From Nitrospira sp. CG24E (GTDB lineage: Bacteria > Nitrospirota > Nitrospiria > Nitrospirales > Nitrospiraceae): a stretch of DNA of 39,555 nucleotides. Below, one piece after another: positions 31,362 to 39,551 of the stretch (positions are counted from its first letter, which is position 1; each line of letters opens with the position of its first letter). The position numbers and the translations under genes were made by a program. The stretch covers positions 43,921 to 83,475 of the forward strand of contig NEWP02000005.1 in the NCBI GenBank assembly GCA_002869895.2. Direction: 5' to 3'. The notes under the pieces were generated by a model. It was given only the letters and a program-made list of their open reading frames with translations, did not search any database and had not been told where the DNA came from.

Positions 31362-33092
31362 ATGTCCACCTTTTCACGATTTCTCCCTTTCCTGAGACCC
31401 TATCTGTCACGCATGGCACTGTCTGGCCTGCTGGTCATGGGCGTGGCTGCCATTAATCTGGCTCTGTTGCGGTTTGCCGGCAACCTCTGGGACATCATTA
31501 CCGTGCAACACGACGAGCCCAGGATGACGAACCTGATTACCGTCTTTCTCGGGCTCGTCGTCCTGCAGGGGCTCTGTTCGATGGGCCATAGTTACCTGAC
31601 CGCCTGGATTTCGCAGCACATCATCGCTGATTTTCGCCGGCATCTCTTTGCACATCTACATACCCTGTCGGTGAGTTTCTTTGCCCGCAGGCGAACCGGA
31701 GAACTCCTCTCACGGCTCATGAACGACGTCACGGTGATCCAGTCGGTCGTAACGGAAACCCCCATCGATAGCGCCAAACAGCTGGTGACCCTCGTCGGAG
31801 GGATCGCATTCTTGCTGACGATGAATTGGCGGCTCTGCCTCCTGATTCTGATTCTGCTCCCGCTGCTCGTCCTCGTAGCTAAGCTCTTCGGGAAAAGGCT
31901 GAAATCCCTCTCGACCTCGATTCAGGATCAAACCGCTGCCTTGAGCACCCTGATCGAAGAAGTCATCTCGGGCATTCGCATCGTAAAGTCCTTCGTCCAG
32001 ACAGAACGAGAAGAAACCAGGTTTGCAGCACAAGTCGAACAGACGCTGGCATTGTCCATGCGGCGAGCAGGAATCATGGCGGTGTTTACCCCCGTCATCA
32101 TCCTCCTCACATTCTCCGCGGCAGGAGCCGTCCTCTGGTATGGAGGACGCCAGGTCATCGACGGGAGCGTCTCGCCTGGCGATCTCTTTGCGTTCGTCCT
32201 TTTCGCTGGAATTCTGATCGGTCCGTTTGGTTCCGCTGCCCGCGTCTTCGCCCAGATCAGAGAAGCGCAGGGAGCCACCCAGCGGGTATTCGAAATTCTG
32301 GACACAGGAGCAGAAGTCAGCGACTCCCCCACGGCCGCTCCGCTGTCCAATGTCTCGGGACACATCCGAGTCGAGCGTGTCAGCTTTGCCTACGATCCAC
32401 GCCAACCGGTCTTGACGGATATATCCTTCGAAGCCAAGGCAGGCGAATTGGTCGCCATCGTCGGTCCTACCGGCGCCGGAAAGACCACCGTGATGAACCT
32501 GCTCCACCGCTTCTACGATCCGACCGAGGGGCACATCACCATCGACGGGCAAGACCTCCGCCAAGTTACGATGGATAGTTGGTATCGACAAATCGCCCTG
32601 GTCCCGCAAGAGACGATCCTGTTCGGCGGGACGATTCTCGACAATATCCGCTACGGAGACAGTACGGCTACGGAAGAAAACGTGGTAGCAGCAAGCCGGG
32701 CGGCCCATGCCCACGACTTCATTATGAACTTCCCGGACCAGTATCAAACCATCGTGGGGGAAAAGGGGATCAATGTGTCCGGCGGGCAGCGGCAACGTAT
32801 CGCCATCGCCAGGGCCATTGTAAAAAATCCACGGATCTTGTTGTTAGATGAAGCCACCTCCGCCCTCGACAGCGAGTCGGAACGACTCGTCCAGGAGGCG
32901 CTGGAACAACTCATGAAAGGCCGCACGACATTTGTGATCGCCCATCGCTTAACGACTATACAACGAGCGGATCGTATCCTCGTACTCAACAAAGGGCGTC
33001 TTGTGGAAACCGGCACCCATGCCGAACTGATGGACCGTAAAGGGCTCTACCAGTATCTCTACACCCTTCGACTAATCGAACTCCCTTCGTAA
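31362..33092 (+). CDS. ABC transporter, MsbA-like half-exporter (membrane plus ATPase)
   Basis: The 576-residue fused permease-ATPase has six membrane helices in the first 300 residues. The ATPase domain has Walker A GPTGAGKTT (about 367-375), signature VSGGQRQR (about 470) and Walker B ILLLDEATSALD, followed by the His switch IAHRLTT. Single-chain half-transporters of this type dimerise and export lipids, lipid A-core, peptides or drugs. The substrate cannot be read from sequence; MsbA-type lipid flipping is one option. No ribosome-binding site of note precedes the ATG at 31362. Confidence 0.92.
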   Translation: MSTFSRFLPFLRPYLSRMALSGLLVMGVAAINLALLRFAGNLWDIITVQHDEPRMTNLITVFLGLVVLQGLCSMGHSYLTAWISQHIIADFRRHLFAHLHTLSVSFFARRRTGELLSRLMNDVTVIQSVVTETPIDSAKQLVTLVGGIAFLLTMNWRLCLLILILLPLLVLVAKLFGKRLKSLSTSIQDQTAALSTLIEEVISGIRIVKSFVQTEREETRFAAQVEQTLALSMRRAGIMAVFTPVIILLTFSAAGAVLWYGGRQVIDGSVSPGDLFAFVLFAGILIGPFGSAARVFAQIREAQGATQRVFEILDTGAEVSDSPTAAPLSNVSGHIRVERVSFAYDPRQPVLTDISFEAKAGELVAIVGPTGAGKTTVMNLLHRFYDPTEGHITIDGQDLRQVTMDSWYRQIALVPQETILFGGTILDNIRYGDSTATEENVVAASRAAHAHDFIMNFPDQYQTIVGEKGINVSGGQRQRIAIARAIVKNPRILLLDEATSALDSESERLVQEALEQLMKGRTTFVIAHRLTTIQRADRILVLNKGRLVETGTHAELMDRKGLYQYLYTLRLIELPS

Positions 33093-33210
33093 GTCTCGAC
33101 GTTCACGCGACATAATCGTTTCCGGCTAAATTTCCCGCTCTAATTAACCGATAGAGACACTGGAAGACTACTTCGGCGTTCCGCCCACAGACTAGACAGG
33201 AGGCACAATA

Positions 33211-34734
33211 GTGCAAACTGCTCCATCGGTGATGAACTCTGAGGCTAACAGCGAAATTTTCGCGCTGGTGCCCCCTTCGTTGCGCCGACTCTTCGATCCG
33301 CAGGCCAATGCGCTCCCGGCATTGCAGGCAACCTGCCAGAAAATTCTTAACATGAGCGGCGACACTTCGAGCCCCGAGGCCCTCGCGCAAGTCGTCAGCC
33401 GCGATCCCGGGTTGACCTGCAAAGTCCTCCAGATCGCGAACGGAATCGCGTACAGCCCACAGCAGACCATCACCTCCGTAGCCCATGCGGTGATCTGGCT
33501 TGGGCTGGATACAGTTCGTGCGCTCGTGGCCACGGCACAGTTGATGGAACATCTGGAGCAAGCGCCGGATCGCCGCCCGCTCTTGAGCCGCTTGATCGCC
33601 AAGGCACTCTTCGCATCGACACATGCGTTCGAGCTCGGCACAGCCATGCACTATCCTCAACCGGGACAGCTCTTCAGCGCCGCCCTGCTCTACTCATTCA
33701 CCGATCTGGTCATTGCCTACCAAGCGCCGGATCTGTATGAATTACTTGTCGAAGCGCGAACACCAGTCGACGAATCCAACATTCTCGGTGTCTCGAAAGT
33801 TCGCTTTGCGACGGCCTTAGCTCGAACATGGGTCCTGCCGACCGGCTTAGTGGACCTCATCGGCGCCCCGACGCCTCCCATGGGGACCCGTTGGCAGACC
33901 GATCACCAGATATTTGTAGGGCTCGTCGCAGGTGCGAACAGTCTCGTCTCCGCCATGGCCAATTCATTGAAGCCCGACGTCGCAGGACGCATTCGTCGCA
34001 CCCTCCAGCAGGGTACCGCTTTGCCGGAGCGCAGCTTGCAAGAAGCCTTGACTCGCGCCTTCGACAAGGGCCGACAACTCTCCCGTTCCGTTGGAATTAC
34101 TGAGACCCTCATCGCCCAGGCCTCGGCCCCAACTCCCACAGTGACTCCCGTCATCTCGTCACCCAAGATCCAAATCCCATCGCCTAGTCAGCCAAGCAGC
34201 CAGACCGTCCCACCGATCCAGGCACAACCGTTCGAAACCTTGCAAAGGTTTCAGACTTCCTTGTTAGCGGCAAAAGACTTCAATAGCCTCCTGTCGGCTC
34301 TAGTCAAGGCACTGCATGATGACGGGGGATTCACACGGGTGGCGCTGGCACTCTTGAATCCTGGCGATACCGACCAACTACTGGGCCGAGTTGTCGTCGG
34401 TGTCGATGAGCCAACTCAGCACTTGTGCAGCTTCACAGGATCACTCACTGTCGATCACCCGCTGTTCTTGCGGGTACTTAAACGGCACGATCCAATCTTG
34501 GTATCGGATGCTGCCGCCGAAGGGCCGCAATCTCTTCACCCGACATTCGCTGCAACCTGGCAAACCTCATCTGCCGTCCTGGCCCCTATCCGTGTCGGCA
34601 ACCGACCGATCGGACTCCTCTATTGCGACCGAGGCGCCCAATCCACTCAGGTATCGTCCCACGATCTACAGTCCTTCCAGCTGTTCTTTGGACAAGCCAT
34701 TCTCAGCATCAATCGGCTGGCTGGAATCCTCTAA
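33211..34734 (+). CDS. HDOD-domain signalling protein with C-terminal GAF-like domain
   Basis: The 507-residue protein starts at a GTG with AGGAGG seven bases upstream. Residues about 20-220 form an HDOD domain (LPALQATCQKIL, VVSRDPGLTCKVLQIANG, ITSVAHAVIWLGLDTVRALVATAQLM), related to HD phosphohydrolases but lacking the metal His-Asp pair. A Pro/Ser/Gln-rich linker (about 305-345) leads to a GAF-like domain (FNSLLSALVKALHDDGGFTRVALALLNP onward). Such proteins sit in regulatory networks for motility, the cell cycle or stress; no ligand is visible. Its stop TAA runs straight into repeat copy B. Confidence 0.85.
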   Translation: MQTAPSVMNSEANSEIFALVPPSLRRLFDPQANALPALQATCQKILNMSGDTSSPEALAQVVSRDPGLTCKVLQIANGIAYSPQQTITSVAHAVIWLGLDTVRALVATAQLMEHLEQAPDRRPLLSRLIAKALFASTHAFELGTAMHYPQPGQLFSAALLYSFTDLVIAYQAPDLYELLVEARTPVDESNILGVSKVRFATALARTWVLPTGLVDLIGAPTPPMGTRWQTDHQIFVGLVAGANSLVSAMANSLKPDVAGRIRRTLQQGTALPERSLQEALTRAFDKGRQLSRSVGITETLIAQASAPTPTVTPVISSPKIQIPSPSQPSSQTVPPIQAQPFETLQRFQTSLLAAKDFNSLLSALVKALHDDGGFTRVALALLNPGDTDQLLGRVVVGVDEPTQHLCSFTGSLTVDHPLFLRVLKRHDPILVSDAAAEGPQSLHPTFAATWQTSSAVLAPIRVGNRPIGLLYCDRGAQSTQVSSHDLQSFQLFFGQAILSINRLAGIL

Positions 34735-34943
34735 CAGGATACTGAGAAAATCCGCCAGCGTCGTTTTCGCATCATTCAGAGGCTCAACGCTGAGTAACGC
34801 TGTATCGGAGGCCGAAACTCTGGAAGGGTTTTTCCGTTCGCCAAGACCCATTACAAGGGCGAACGGCCACACGAAGTGCGGCGCGCACCTCCTCGCCTCT
34901 TCACTCGCTGCGGCCTTGCTGGACGGCCATTTTGAGCATCCTA
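34735..34943 (+). repeat. inverted-repeat (MITE-like) element, copy B
   Basis: The 209-base element starts at the base after the HDOD-GAF stop codon. The left end CAGGATACTGAGAAAATCCG and the right end CGGCCATTTTGAGCATCCTA are imperfect inverted repeats. Left block TCAGAGGCTCAAC and right block CTCGCCTCTTC-CTCGCTGCGGCC match copy A at 7482. About 85 extra bases in the middle account for the length difference. The plus frame reads LRKSAS..ASFRGST as in copy A, but I take that as shared DNA, not a gene. Confidence 0.8.
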
Positions 34944-35060
34944 TGCGGTGCGCTCTGACTGGTCATACGGATAGAGATGGGGAGAGAATGGTCTACTTCA
35001 CCGGTTATTCATCTATGCGAAACCAGCTGAAGCCTACCCGACATCCTTTGAGCGTCCGAC
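34944..35060. other. intergenic, no feature seen
   Basis: This is sequence between repeat B and the convergent aldo/keto reductase gene. A plus-strand frame crosses it from the HDOD gene, but it has no recognisable content. Confidence 0.4.
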
Positions 35061-35900
35061 TTACATTCCAGCCGTTTCGATTACCTGCATATCTTCAGCG
35101 GTGAGGGTAAGCTGTTCTGCCTGAAGATCGTCTTTCATATGTTGCGGATTCGTCGTGCCGGTCAAGGGGAGCATCCCGATCTGCGTCGCAAACCGGAACA
35201 CGACTTGCGCCAGACCAGTCCCTAACCGCTGGGCGATGGCCCGAATGCCTGGATCGCTAAAGACTTCTCGATTGGCGGTCAAGAGCGAAAAACCTTGATA
35301 GATGATGCCATGGGTGCGGCAGATTCCCCGCACCTCTTTGTCCCATCCCAATGCAGCATAACAACGATTTTGCACCATCATGGGTTTCACAGCCGCCTTG
35401 GCACAAAGCTGAGTGAGTTGTTCGGCAGTCACATTACTGATGCCGACCATTCTTGTTTTCCCTGACCGATAGAGTCCCTCGATCGCAGCCCACACCTCCC
35501 AGTCCGCAACCCCCAATCCCTGCCGCTGATAGGGACCGTGTAACACATAGGAGTCGAGATAATCGCTGTGCAGATGGGCCAACGAGCTGTCGAACGACTG
35601 AGTCACTTGGGTGGTAAGAGAAGCCGAGGCATCATAGGGGGTTCGATGGTCCTGGCCATTGGTCGGCGTAAACTTGGTTTGAAGAAAGAGGCGATCCCGC
35701 GCGATCCCCTGCCTTGCAAGGGCCAGTAGAGCCTCCCCGACCAACGCTTCCTGGTAATGAATCAGTTGGTTGGCCGTATCGATGGCGGTGAAGCCGGCTG
35801 CCACCGCGAGCTGCACCAGTTCTGCTGTGGCCTCTTGTTTCCAAGCCGTGCCATACATGAAGGTCGGAACCGGCACATGATTATACGCGGTCAAGGACAT
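35061..35900 (-). CDS. aldo/keto reductase
   Basis: The 279-residue TIM-barrel oxidoreductase has the four catalytic residues visible: Asp in AIDTAN, Tyr in LIHYQEALVGEAL, Lys in LFLQTKFTP and His in SYVLHGPY. The C-terminal TGTTNPQHMKDDL is the NADP-binding region. It reduces carbonyl compounds with NADPH, and its natural substrate is unknown. The length is at the short end for the superfamily. It is a single gene on the minus strand, upstream of the beta-propeller gene by orientation only. Confidence 0.9.
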   Translation of the reverse strand: MSLTAYNHVPVPTFMYGTAWKQEATAELVQLAVAAGFTAIDTANQLIHYQEALVGEALLALARQGIARDRLFLQTKFTPTNGQDHRTPYDASASLTTQVTQSFDSSLAHLHSDYLDSYVLHGPYQRQGLGVADWEVWAAIEGLYRSGKTRMVGISNVTAEQLTQLCAKAAVKPMMVQNRCYAALGWDKEVRGICRTHGIIYQGFSLLTANREVFSDPGIRAIAQRLGTGLAQVVFRFATQIGMLPLTGTTNPQHMKDDLQAEQLTLTAEDMQVIETAGM

Positions 35901-35990
35901 GCTGGGCTCTCCAAACGGCAGACTCTCGTCCGCCTCGCAACAGACCGCGGCGACAAGGCTGCGGCCTCGCGAGGTTTCTCGAATCCGATT

Positions 35991-37259
35991 CTACTTCCGG
36001 ACGGCGATCCCGTGGACATCCGCCGTTTCTTTTCCCTCTTTCATATTCGTGATTGCCGCCTGCCCCTTATAGTGACCGACCTTCCCTCCGCCATCCACAT
36101 GAATGACGCCGACGCCGGGGATCGTCCCCTTGGCATTATTCACCGACTTGTCATTCCCGGTGAGTGGGTTGGGTCCGCGCAACCCGACGAAGACATACTG
36201 CCCGTCCGGCGCGTTGTCCATAAGATCGGGAGCCGGATCACTGTTCGCGTCGGTCACCAACTCGACCGAATTCACGCTCAGGTTCGAGACCGTATCGATT
36301 ATTTCAATGTTGTTGCCGGCACGGTCCACACTCCACAGATACCGTCCGACACCGCCCATCCCGTGAGAATCGGCAAACTTTTCATCCCGTTGAGACACCA
36401 GCTTGGCTGAGACCGACTTCGGAAGAGCGGACAGATCGAGGGCGTACACATCGTAGGAAAGAGGCGCTACAGGCCAGCCGCCACCGGAATTGATATACAG
36501 CGTCTCGCTGAGCTGAATGCCCCCACAGCCGGCTGGGTGGATCTGATTATTTTCGAGCATGGCCAGGGCCTTCATCGGTGTGCTGGTGACATCGAATACC
36601 AATAACCCTCCGCCCCGTAGCGTAACAAACGCGTAGCGGCTGGATGATTCCGTGATCGGGCAGATCGGGGAGGTATCAGGGCGCTCGCCGCCTTCCCAGG
36701 CGGCGAGGTTCACCACGTCCTTCTCGGAATCGAACGTGAACGTATGTTTGGCATAGTCAGTCCAGATACGGATGAACTTCTTCTCGGCGATATTCGCCGC
36801 AATGGCCATCTTCTGATCGGGTGTGGGCCACACCGCATGAACATTTTTTCCCATCGACAAACAGGCCACCGGCTTACGGGTTTGAGCATCCATAAAGAGC
36901 GCATGGCCGCTCAGGAACGAGATGATCGCGTGATCCTGGTCCTTGTTGAAGAACAACATATGGGGACGCCGGACCGGCTTCTTAGTCGCTGCTTCGCAAA
37001 ATGCGTTGATCTCGCCGGAAAGGTCGATGGTAGCAGCCGGTTTCGCAGCGGCAGGATTCGCCGCAAGCACCGCACCGTCATAGATATAGAGAAAGCCGCC
37101 GCTTTCTTTGGCCGTATCGGATTGATCAGTCAGCCATACTTCATAGGCAGAAGCTGGAGCCAGGCCCCCGATTCCCCCTCCCGCCACAAGCAAGCCGCTC
37201 ACAGCGACAGCAAGAGTAAGACGAGCCAGCCCTCTGCCCGCCACATCGTAAATTGTCAT
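35991..37259 (-). CDS. secreted beta-propeller protein (methylamine dehydrogenase heavy-chain/YncE-like)
   Basis: The 422-residue exported protein has a signal peptide (hydrophobic 13-36, cleavage near ASAYE). The mature part has repeated beta-strand motifs such as HAVWPTPDQKMAIAANIAEKKFIRIW and GVGRYLWSVDRAGNNIEIIDT, typical of seven-bladed YVTN/MauB-like propellers. No tryptophan tryptophylquinone partner or cytochrome lies nearby, so methylamine oxidation is unlikely to be its job. The start is supported by AGGAGG five bases upstream. An 11-base palindrome ACCTGACAGGT (37279-37289) lies just before the ribosome-binding site and might be an operator. Confidence 0.75.
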   Translation of the reverse strand: MTIYDVAGRGLARLTLAVAVSGLLVAGGGIGGLAPASAYEVWLTDQSDTAKESGGFLYIYDGAVLAANPAAAKPAATIDLSGEINAFCEAATKKPVRRPHMLFFNKDQDHAIISFLSGHALFMDAQTRKPVACLSMGKNVHAVWPTPDQKMAIAANIAEKKFIRIWTDYAKHTFTFDSEKDVVNLAAWEGGERPDTSPICPITESSSRYAFVTLRGGGLLVFDVTSTPMKALAMLENNQIHPAGCGGIQLSETLYINSGGGWPVAPLSYDVYALDLSALPKSVSAKLVSQRDEKFADSHGMGGVGRYLWSVDRAGNNIEIIDTVSNLSVNSVELVTDANSDPAPDLMDNAPDGQYVFVGLRGPNPLTGNDKSVNNAKGTIPGVGVIHVDGGGKVGHYKGQAAITNMKEGKETADVHGIAVRK

Positions 37260-37370
37260 GTATGCCTCCTTACATCAGACCTGACAGGTGTGAATACAGT
37301 CGTTTGCAAACCGGTGATGGCCGTCCCATCCTGAAGAGAGGGTACAGGGTAGAAGGATTGTTGGAAGAGA

Positions 37371-37813
37371 TCAATGGCTTATCGGTCTTACGGGATGCTG
37401 ATTAGGCCCTGGTTGAAACGAGGTGCTGTCGGCCCTGCTCTGCAACTCCACTTCGAGCAAGACGGCGCTACCTGGCTCCTCGGCATTGAGTCTGAGCGGC
37501 ATGCGCTCCACCAGCAGTTTGGCTATGGATACTGCGACGATGTGCGGCGCCTTATCAGAAGGATTGGAATGGAGTCCGAACCGGACATTCTTCGCCCGTT
37601 CGCTCGATGTCAGTTAGGCTTGAGTTGTGCCTCCACAAACCCCACCAGCATCCCACTCCCAATGGTGCAACTTTTTGATTCTTCCTGCTTGCCTCCTTGC
37701 GGCAAACTGACTGAGGCCTGGGCGAGGCTCACGAGGACCAGGTCAAACAGGGATCCAGCCAGAAGGTAAGAGATGGGCTTGGCTCGAGTTGATGGTACGA
37801 CAAGGTCGAACAT
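37371..37813 (-). pseudogene. frameshifted gene for a small secreted protein
   Basis: From the ATG at 37813 the frame codes for a hydrophobic N terminus (SYLLAGSLFDLVLVSLAQA) and CTIGSGMLVGFVEAQLKPN before a TGA at 37610. The -1 frame opens exactly there with LTSSERAKNVRFGLHSNP and stays open to TGA at 37371. Its composition is just as protein-like (IVAVSIAKLLVERMPLRLNA, then GSAVLLEVEL). Joined, they give about 146 residues; loss of one C near 37612 would explain the break. No family is recognised. It is either a real pseudogene or a sequencing error. Confidence 0.5.
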
Positions 37814-37945
37814 GGCTCGTGGTTCTTCCGATACGGCGTGAAAGAATGAGTCTGTAGATAACCTCAGTCTCTATCTTTTAGCAAGCTTTCCCAATTCAGG
37901 GCAATCTTCGTAACATACTCAAGCTGGCCATCACAGGATCGAAGG
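37814..37945. other. intergenic, no feature seen
   Basis: This is a short stretch between the Slp gene stop and the frameshifted gene, both on minus. No clear promoter or terminator is visible. The 37260-37370 stretch is also featureless, apart from the palindrome noted with the propeller gene. Confidence 0.4.
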
Positions 37946-38623
37946 TTATCGGCTCTTCTGAAATCTTGGCGGGAGAGTGTGTCGAGGTAGTGGTGGTGGC
38001 GACGGTGACCGCGGCTGGTTGAAAAATGGAGCGGGCCTCCCGTAATAGGGATAGGATCCATAGGGCCTCCCCCAGTAGCCAAATGGCGAATAGGATGGGC
38101 CGTAAAACGCAGCAGCACCGCTTTCTGAACGTCGTGAGGCGGCAGTATTCCAAACGGTGAGGTGTTTGATATCGAGAACGGGATAGGTGTAGTCACTGTC
38201 ATCCAGAGACCTGGTCGTTGAGCCAGTGACAGCACCGATTACAGTAATCGGTGTGCCAGGAGGCACAGTCGCCGGATCGAGAAACGCTTCTCGGACAGCC
38301 AGGAAACGCCCTTCGGAACTGGTTCGTTCGGTTGTCGAGGGGCCTCCTGCGTCAGCAGGCAGTTGCAGAACCTCGATTTCTGTCCGGTCCTCCGTTCGTT
38401 TTGCCTTGATGACGACACCGGCGACCATGATGACCCGCCCGACATAACTGCCAGGAGCTGCGCGCAAATCCCTAAATGCAATGGAGCCATCGATCTGTTT
38501 TTCCAGTTCAGAAGGCACATCGATATAGCCTCTACTTCGTTGAACCTGATGCGCGGATTCAGCGCAGGCCGATAGAATCAGAATTCCACTGAAAAGAAGA
38601 ATAGTGACGGTCATACGCAGCAT
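37946..38623 (-). CDS. Slp-family outer-membrane lipoprotein
   Basis: The 225-residue protein has a lipoprotein signal ending ILILSACAES. The Slp domain follows: VPSELEKQIDGSIAFRDLRAAPGSYVGRVIMVAGVVIKAKR, then EIEVLQLPAD and FLAVREAFLDPATVPPGTPITVIGAV. Slp is a starvation- or acid-induced outer-membrane lipoprotein in E. coli, and its function in this lineage is unknown. The last 55 residues are rich in Tyr, Gly, Pro and Arg and look disordered. AGGGGAAAG lies upstream of the ATG. The gene follows the barrel gene on the same strand, with repeat copy C in between. Confidence 0.88.
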   Translation of the reverse strand: MLRMTVTILLFSGILILSACAESAHQVQRSRGYIDVPSELEKQIDGSIAFRDLRAAPGSYVGRVIMVAGVVIKAKRTEDRTEIEVLQLPADAGGPSTTERTSSEGRFLAVREAFLDPATVPPGTPITVIGAVTGSTTRSLDDSDYTYPVLDIKHLTVWNTAASRRSESGAAAFYGPSYSPFGYWGRPYGSYPYYGRPAPFFNQPRSPSPPPLPRHTLPPRFQKSR

Positions 38624-38642
38624 AGAGGCTTTCCCCTCTCAG

Positions 38643-38730
38643 CAGGATTCAGTCTCTTACAACCAAATAAACCAGACAGACCAAATAAACCAAATGAACA
38701 AGACAGACTGGAGGACTTTTCAGCATCCTA
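38643..38730 (-). repeat. inverted-repeat element, degenerate copy C
   Basis: On the minus strand the first base after the barrel gene's TAG begins TAGGATGCTGAAAAGTCC, which matches the outer ends of copies A and B (CAGGxTxxTGAGAAAxTCC). At the far side CAGGATTCAG (38643-38652 on plus) is a shorter version of the same end. The core differs: it is a simple tandem of CCAAATAAACC and AGACAGAC units. It separates the barrel gene from the Slp gene. Confidence 0.55.
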
Positions 38731-39378
38731 CTAAAAATGATAGGAGATGCCGACCAAGACATGCTGTGCCCTATAGATACCTTCAAAGCCTCCTCCCGTG
38801 ACAAACGCATCGTCAAACCGTAAGGTAGTCCCTGTGTATTTATATTCGGTAAAGACTGCGACATAAGGAGTGACGAATGCTCTTAACCCTGCCAGCACAT
38901 TCCACCCTCCGGAGACACTGGTATTGCTCCGTATTCCACCGACAGCTGAATGATCGAGTCTGGCAATCACCGTGCCCACACCGGCTCCTACATAGGGCTG
39001 TAACGTCCGCCCAGGATACCGGGCAAGAAGGTTGACTCCTAGAGTAGTCAGACTCAAATGGATGCCGGGAGCGTCATCCAGATTTTTGATGTGCGGCGTG
39101 GTCTGCAAAATTTCTCCTTCGACCCCCAACCAACTATGCTCGGCAAAATATCCAAGCTTAGCCCCATAGCTGATCGAATTCTTGAGGTCAAAGTCGGGCG
39201 TGAAGATGGTCCCTTCACGCCCGTTTGTCCCTGAGATGCCGGTGATGCGATCTGCGAAATTGACCCCAACCGTTCCAGCCACATACATTTCGGCAGAAGC
39301 GGGACCCGGTATGCCGAAGGTCGCAATCAAGAGCCAGGCGAGGACGAGACCAGCAGCAATCGATATCTTCGTCTCCAC
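38731..39378 (-). CDS. outer-membrane beta-barrel protein (OmpA/OmpW-like size class)
   Basis: The 215-residue protein starts at a GTG with GGGAGG about ten bases upstream. It has a signal peptide (hydrophobic 7-28, cleavage near ASAEM), alternating amphipathic strands (LGVEGEILQTTP, LQPYVGAGVGTVIARL, VAVFTEYKYTGTTLRF) and a C-terminal aromatic VGISYHF. The terminal Phe is the BAM recognition signal of outer-membrane proteins. It is likely an eight-strand barrel. The function is unknown. Confidence 0.85.
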   Translation of the reverse strand: METKISIAAGLVLAWLLIATFGIPGPASAEMYVAGTVGVNFADRITGISGTNGREGTIFTPDFDLKNSISYGAKLGYFAEHSWLGVEGEILQTTPHIKNLDDAPGIHLSLTTLGVNLLARYPGRTLQPYVGAGVGTVIARLDHSAVGGIRSNTSVSGGWNVLAGLRAFVTPYVAVFTEYKYTGTTLRFDDAFVTGGGFEGIYRAQHVLVGISYHF

Positions 39379-39440
39379 AGTGAATGAGCCTCCCTGTGAA
39401 AGGTTGTGTATTATCTTAACAAGAGTTAGACGCGATGGGT

Positions 39441-39464
39441 ATGGGTCCCTGAGAAGGGATCCAT
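39441..39464 (-). promoter_or_regulatory. hairpin in the upstream region of the barrel gene
   Basis: ATGGGTCCCT and AGGGATCCAT pair in nine of ten positions around GAGA. A second perfect palindrome, CAGGCAC-atc-GTGCCTG, follows at 39479-39495. They lie 60-120 bases upstream of the minus-strand barrel gene and could be leader structures or protein-binding sites. Confidence 0.4.
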
Positions 39465-39531
39465 ACTGTTCTCTGGCTCAGGCACATCGTGCCTGAAGGA
39501 GCATCATGTGGGGGGGGTATGGAGTAAAGAA

Positions 39532-39551
39532 CCCCGCCCTGCCGGGCGGGG
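39532..39551 (+). terminator. GC-rich intrinsic-terminator-like hairpin at the window edge
   Basis: CCCCGCCC and GGGCGGGG pair perfectly around TGCC and are followed by CTTT at the window end. An upstream A-rich AAAGAA would serve as the T-rich tail for minus-strand transcripts. It resembles the inner stem after the antitoxin gene. Which gene it serves lies outside the window. Confidence 0.6.

Noticed and set aside
31710-32795. Large minus-strand open frame inside the ABC transporter gene
   Set aside because: It is antisense to an unmistakable ABC exporter with intact Walker and signature motifs; the predicted protein has no recognisable content.
34391-35104. Long plus-strand open frame across the end of the HDOD-GAF gene, repeat B and the aldo/keto reductase end
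   Set aside because: It overlaps two real genes in other frames, has no domain, and its middle part is simply the repeat element read in the same frame as copy A.
35991-37259. Methylamine dehydrogenase large subunit as a specific function
   Set aside because: Only the propeller fold is evident; no mauA-type small subunit, cytochrome or maturation gene is nearby.
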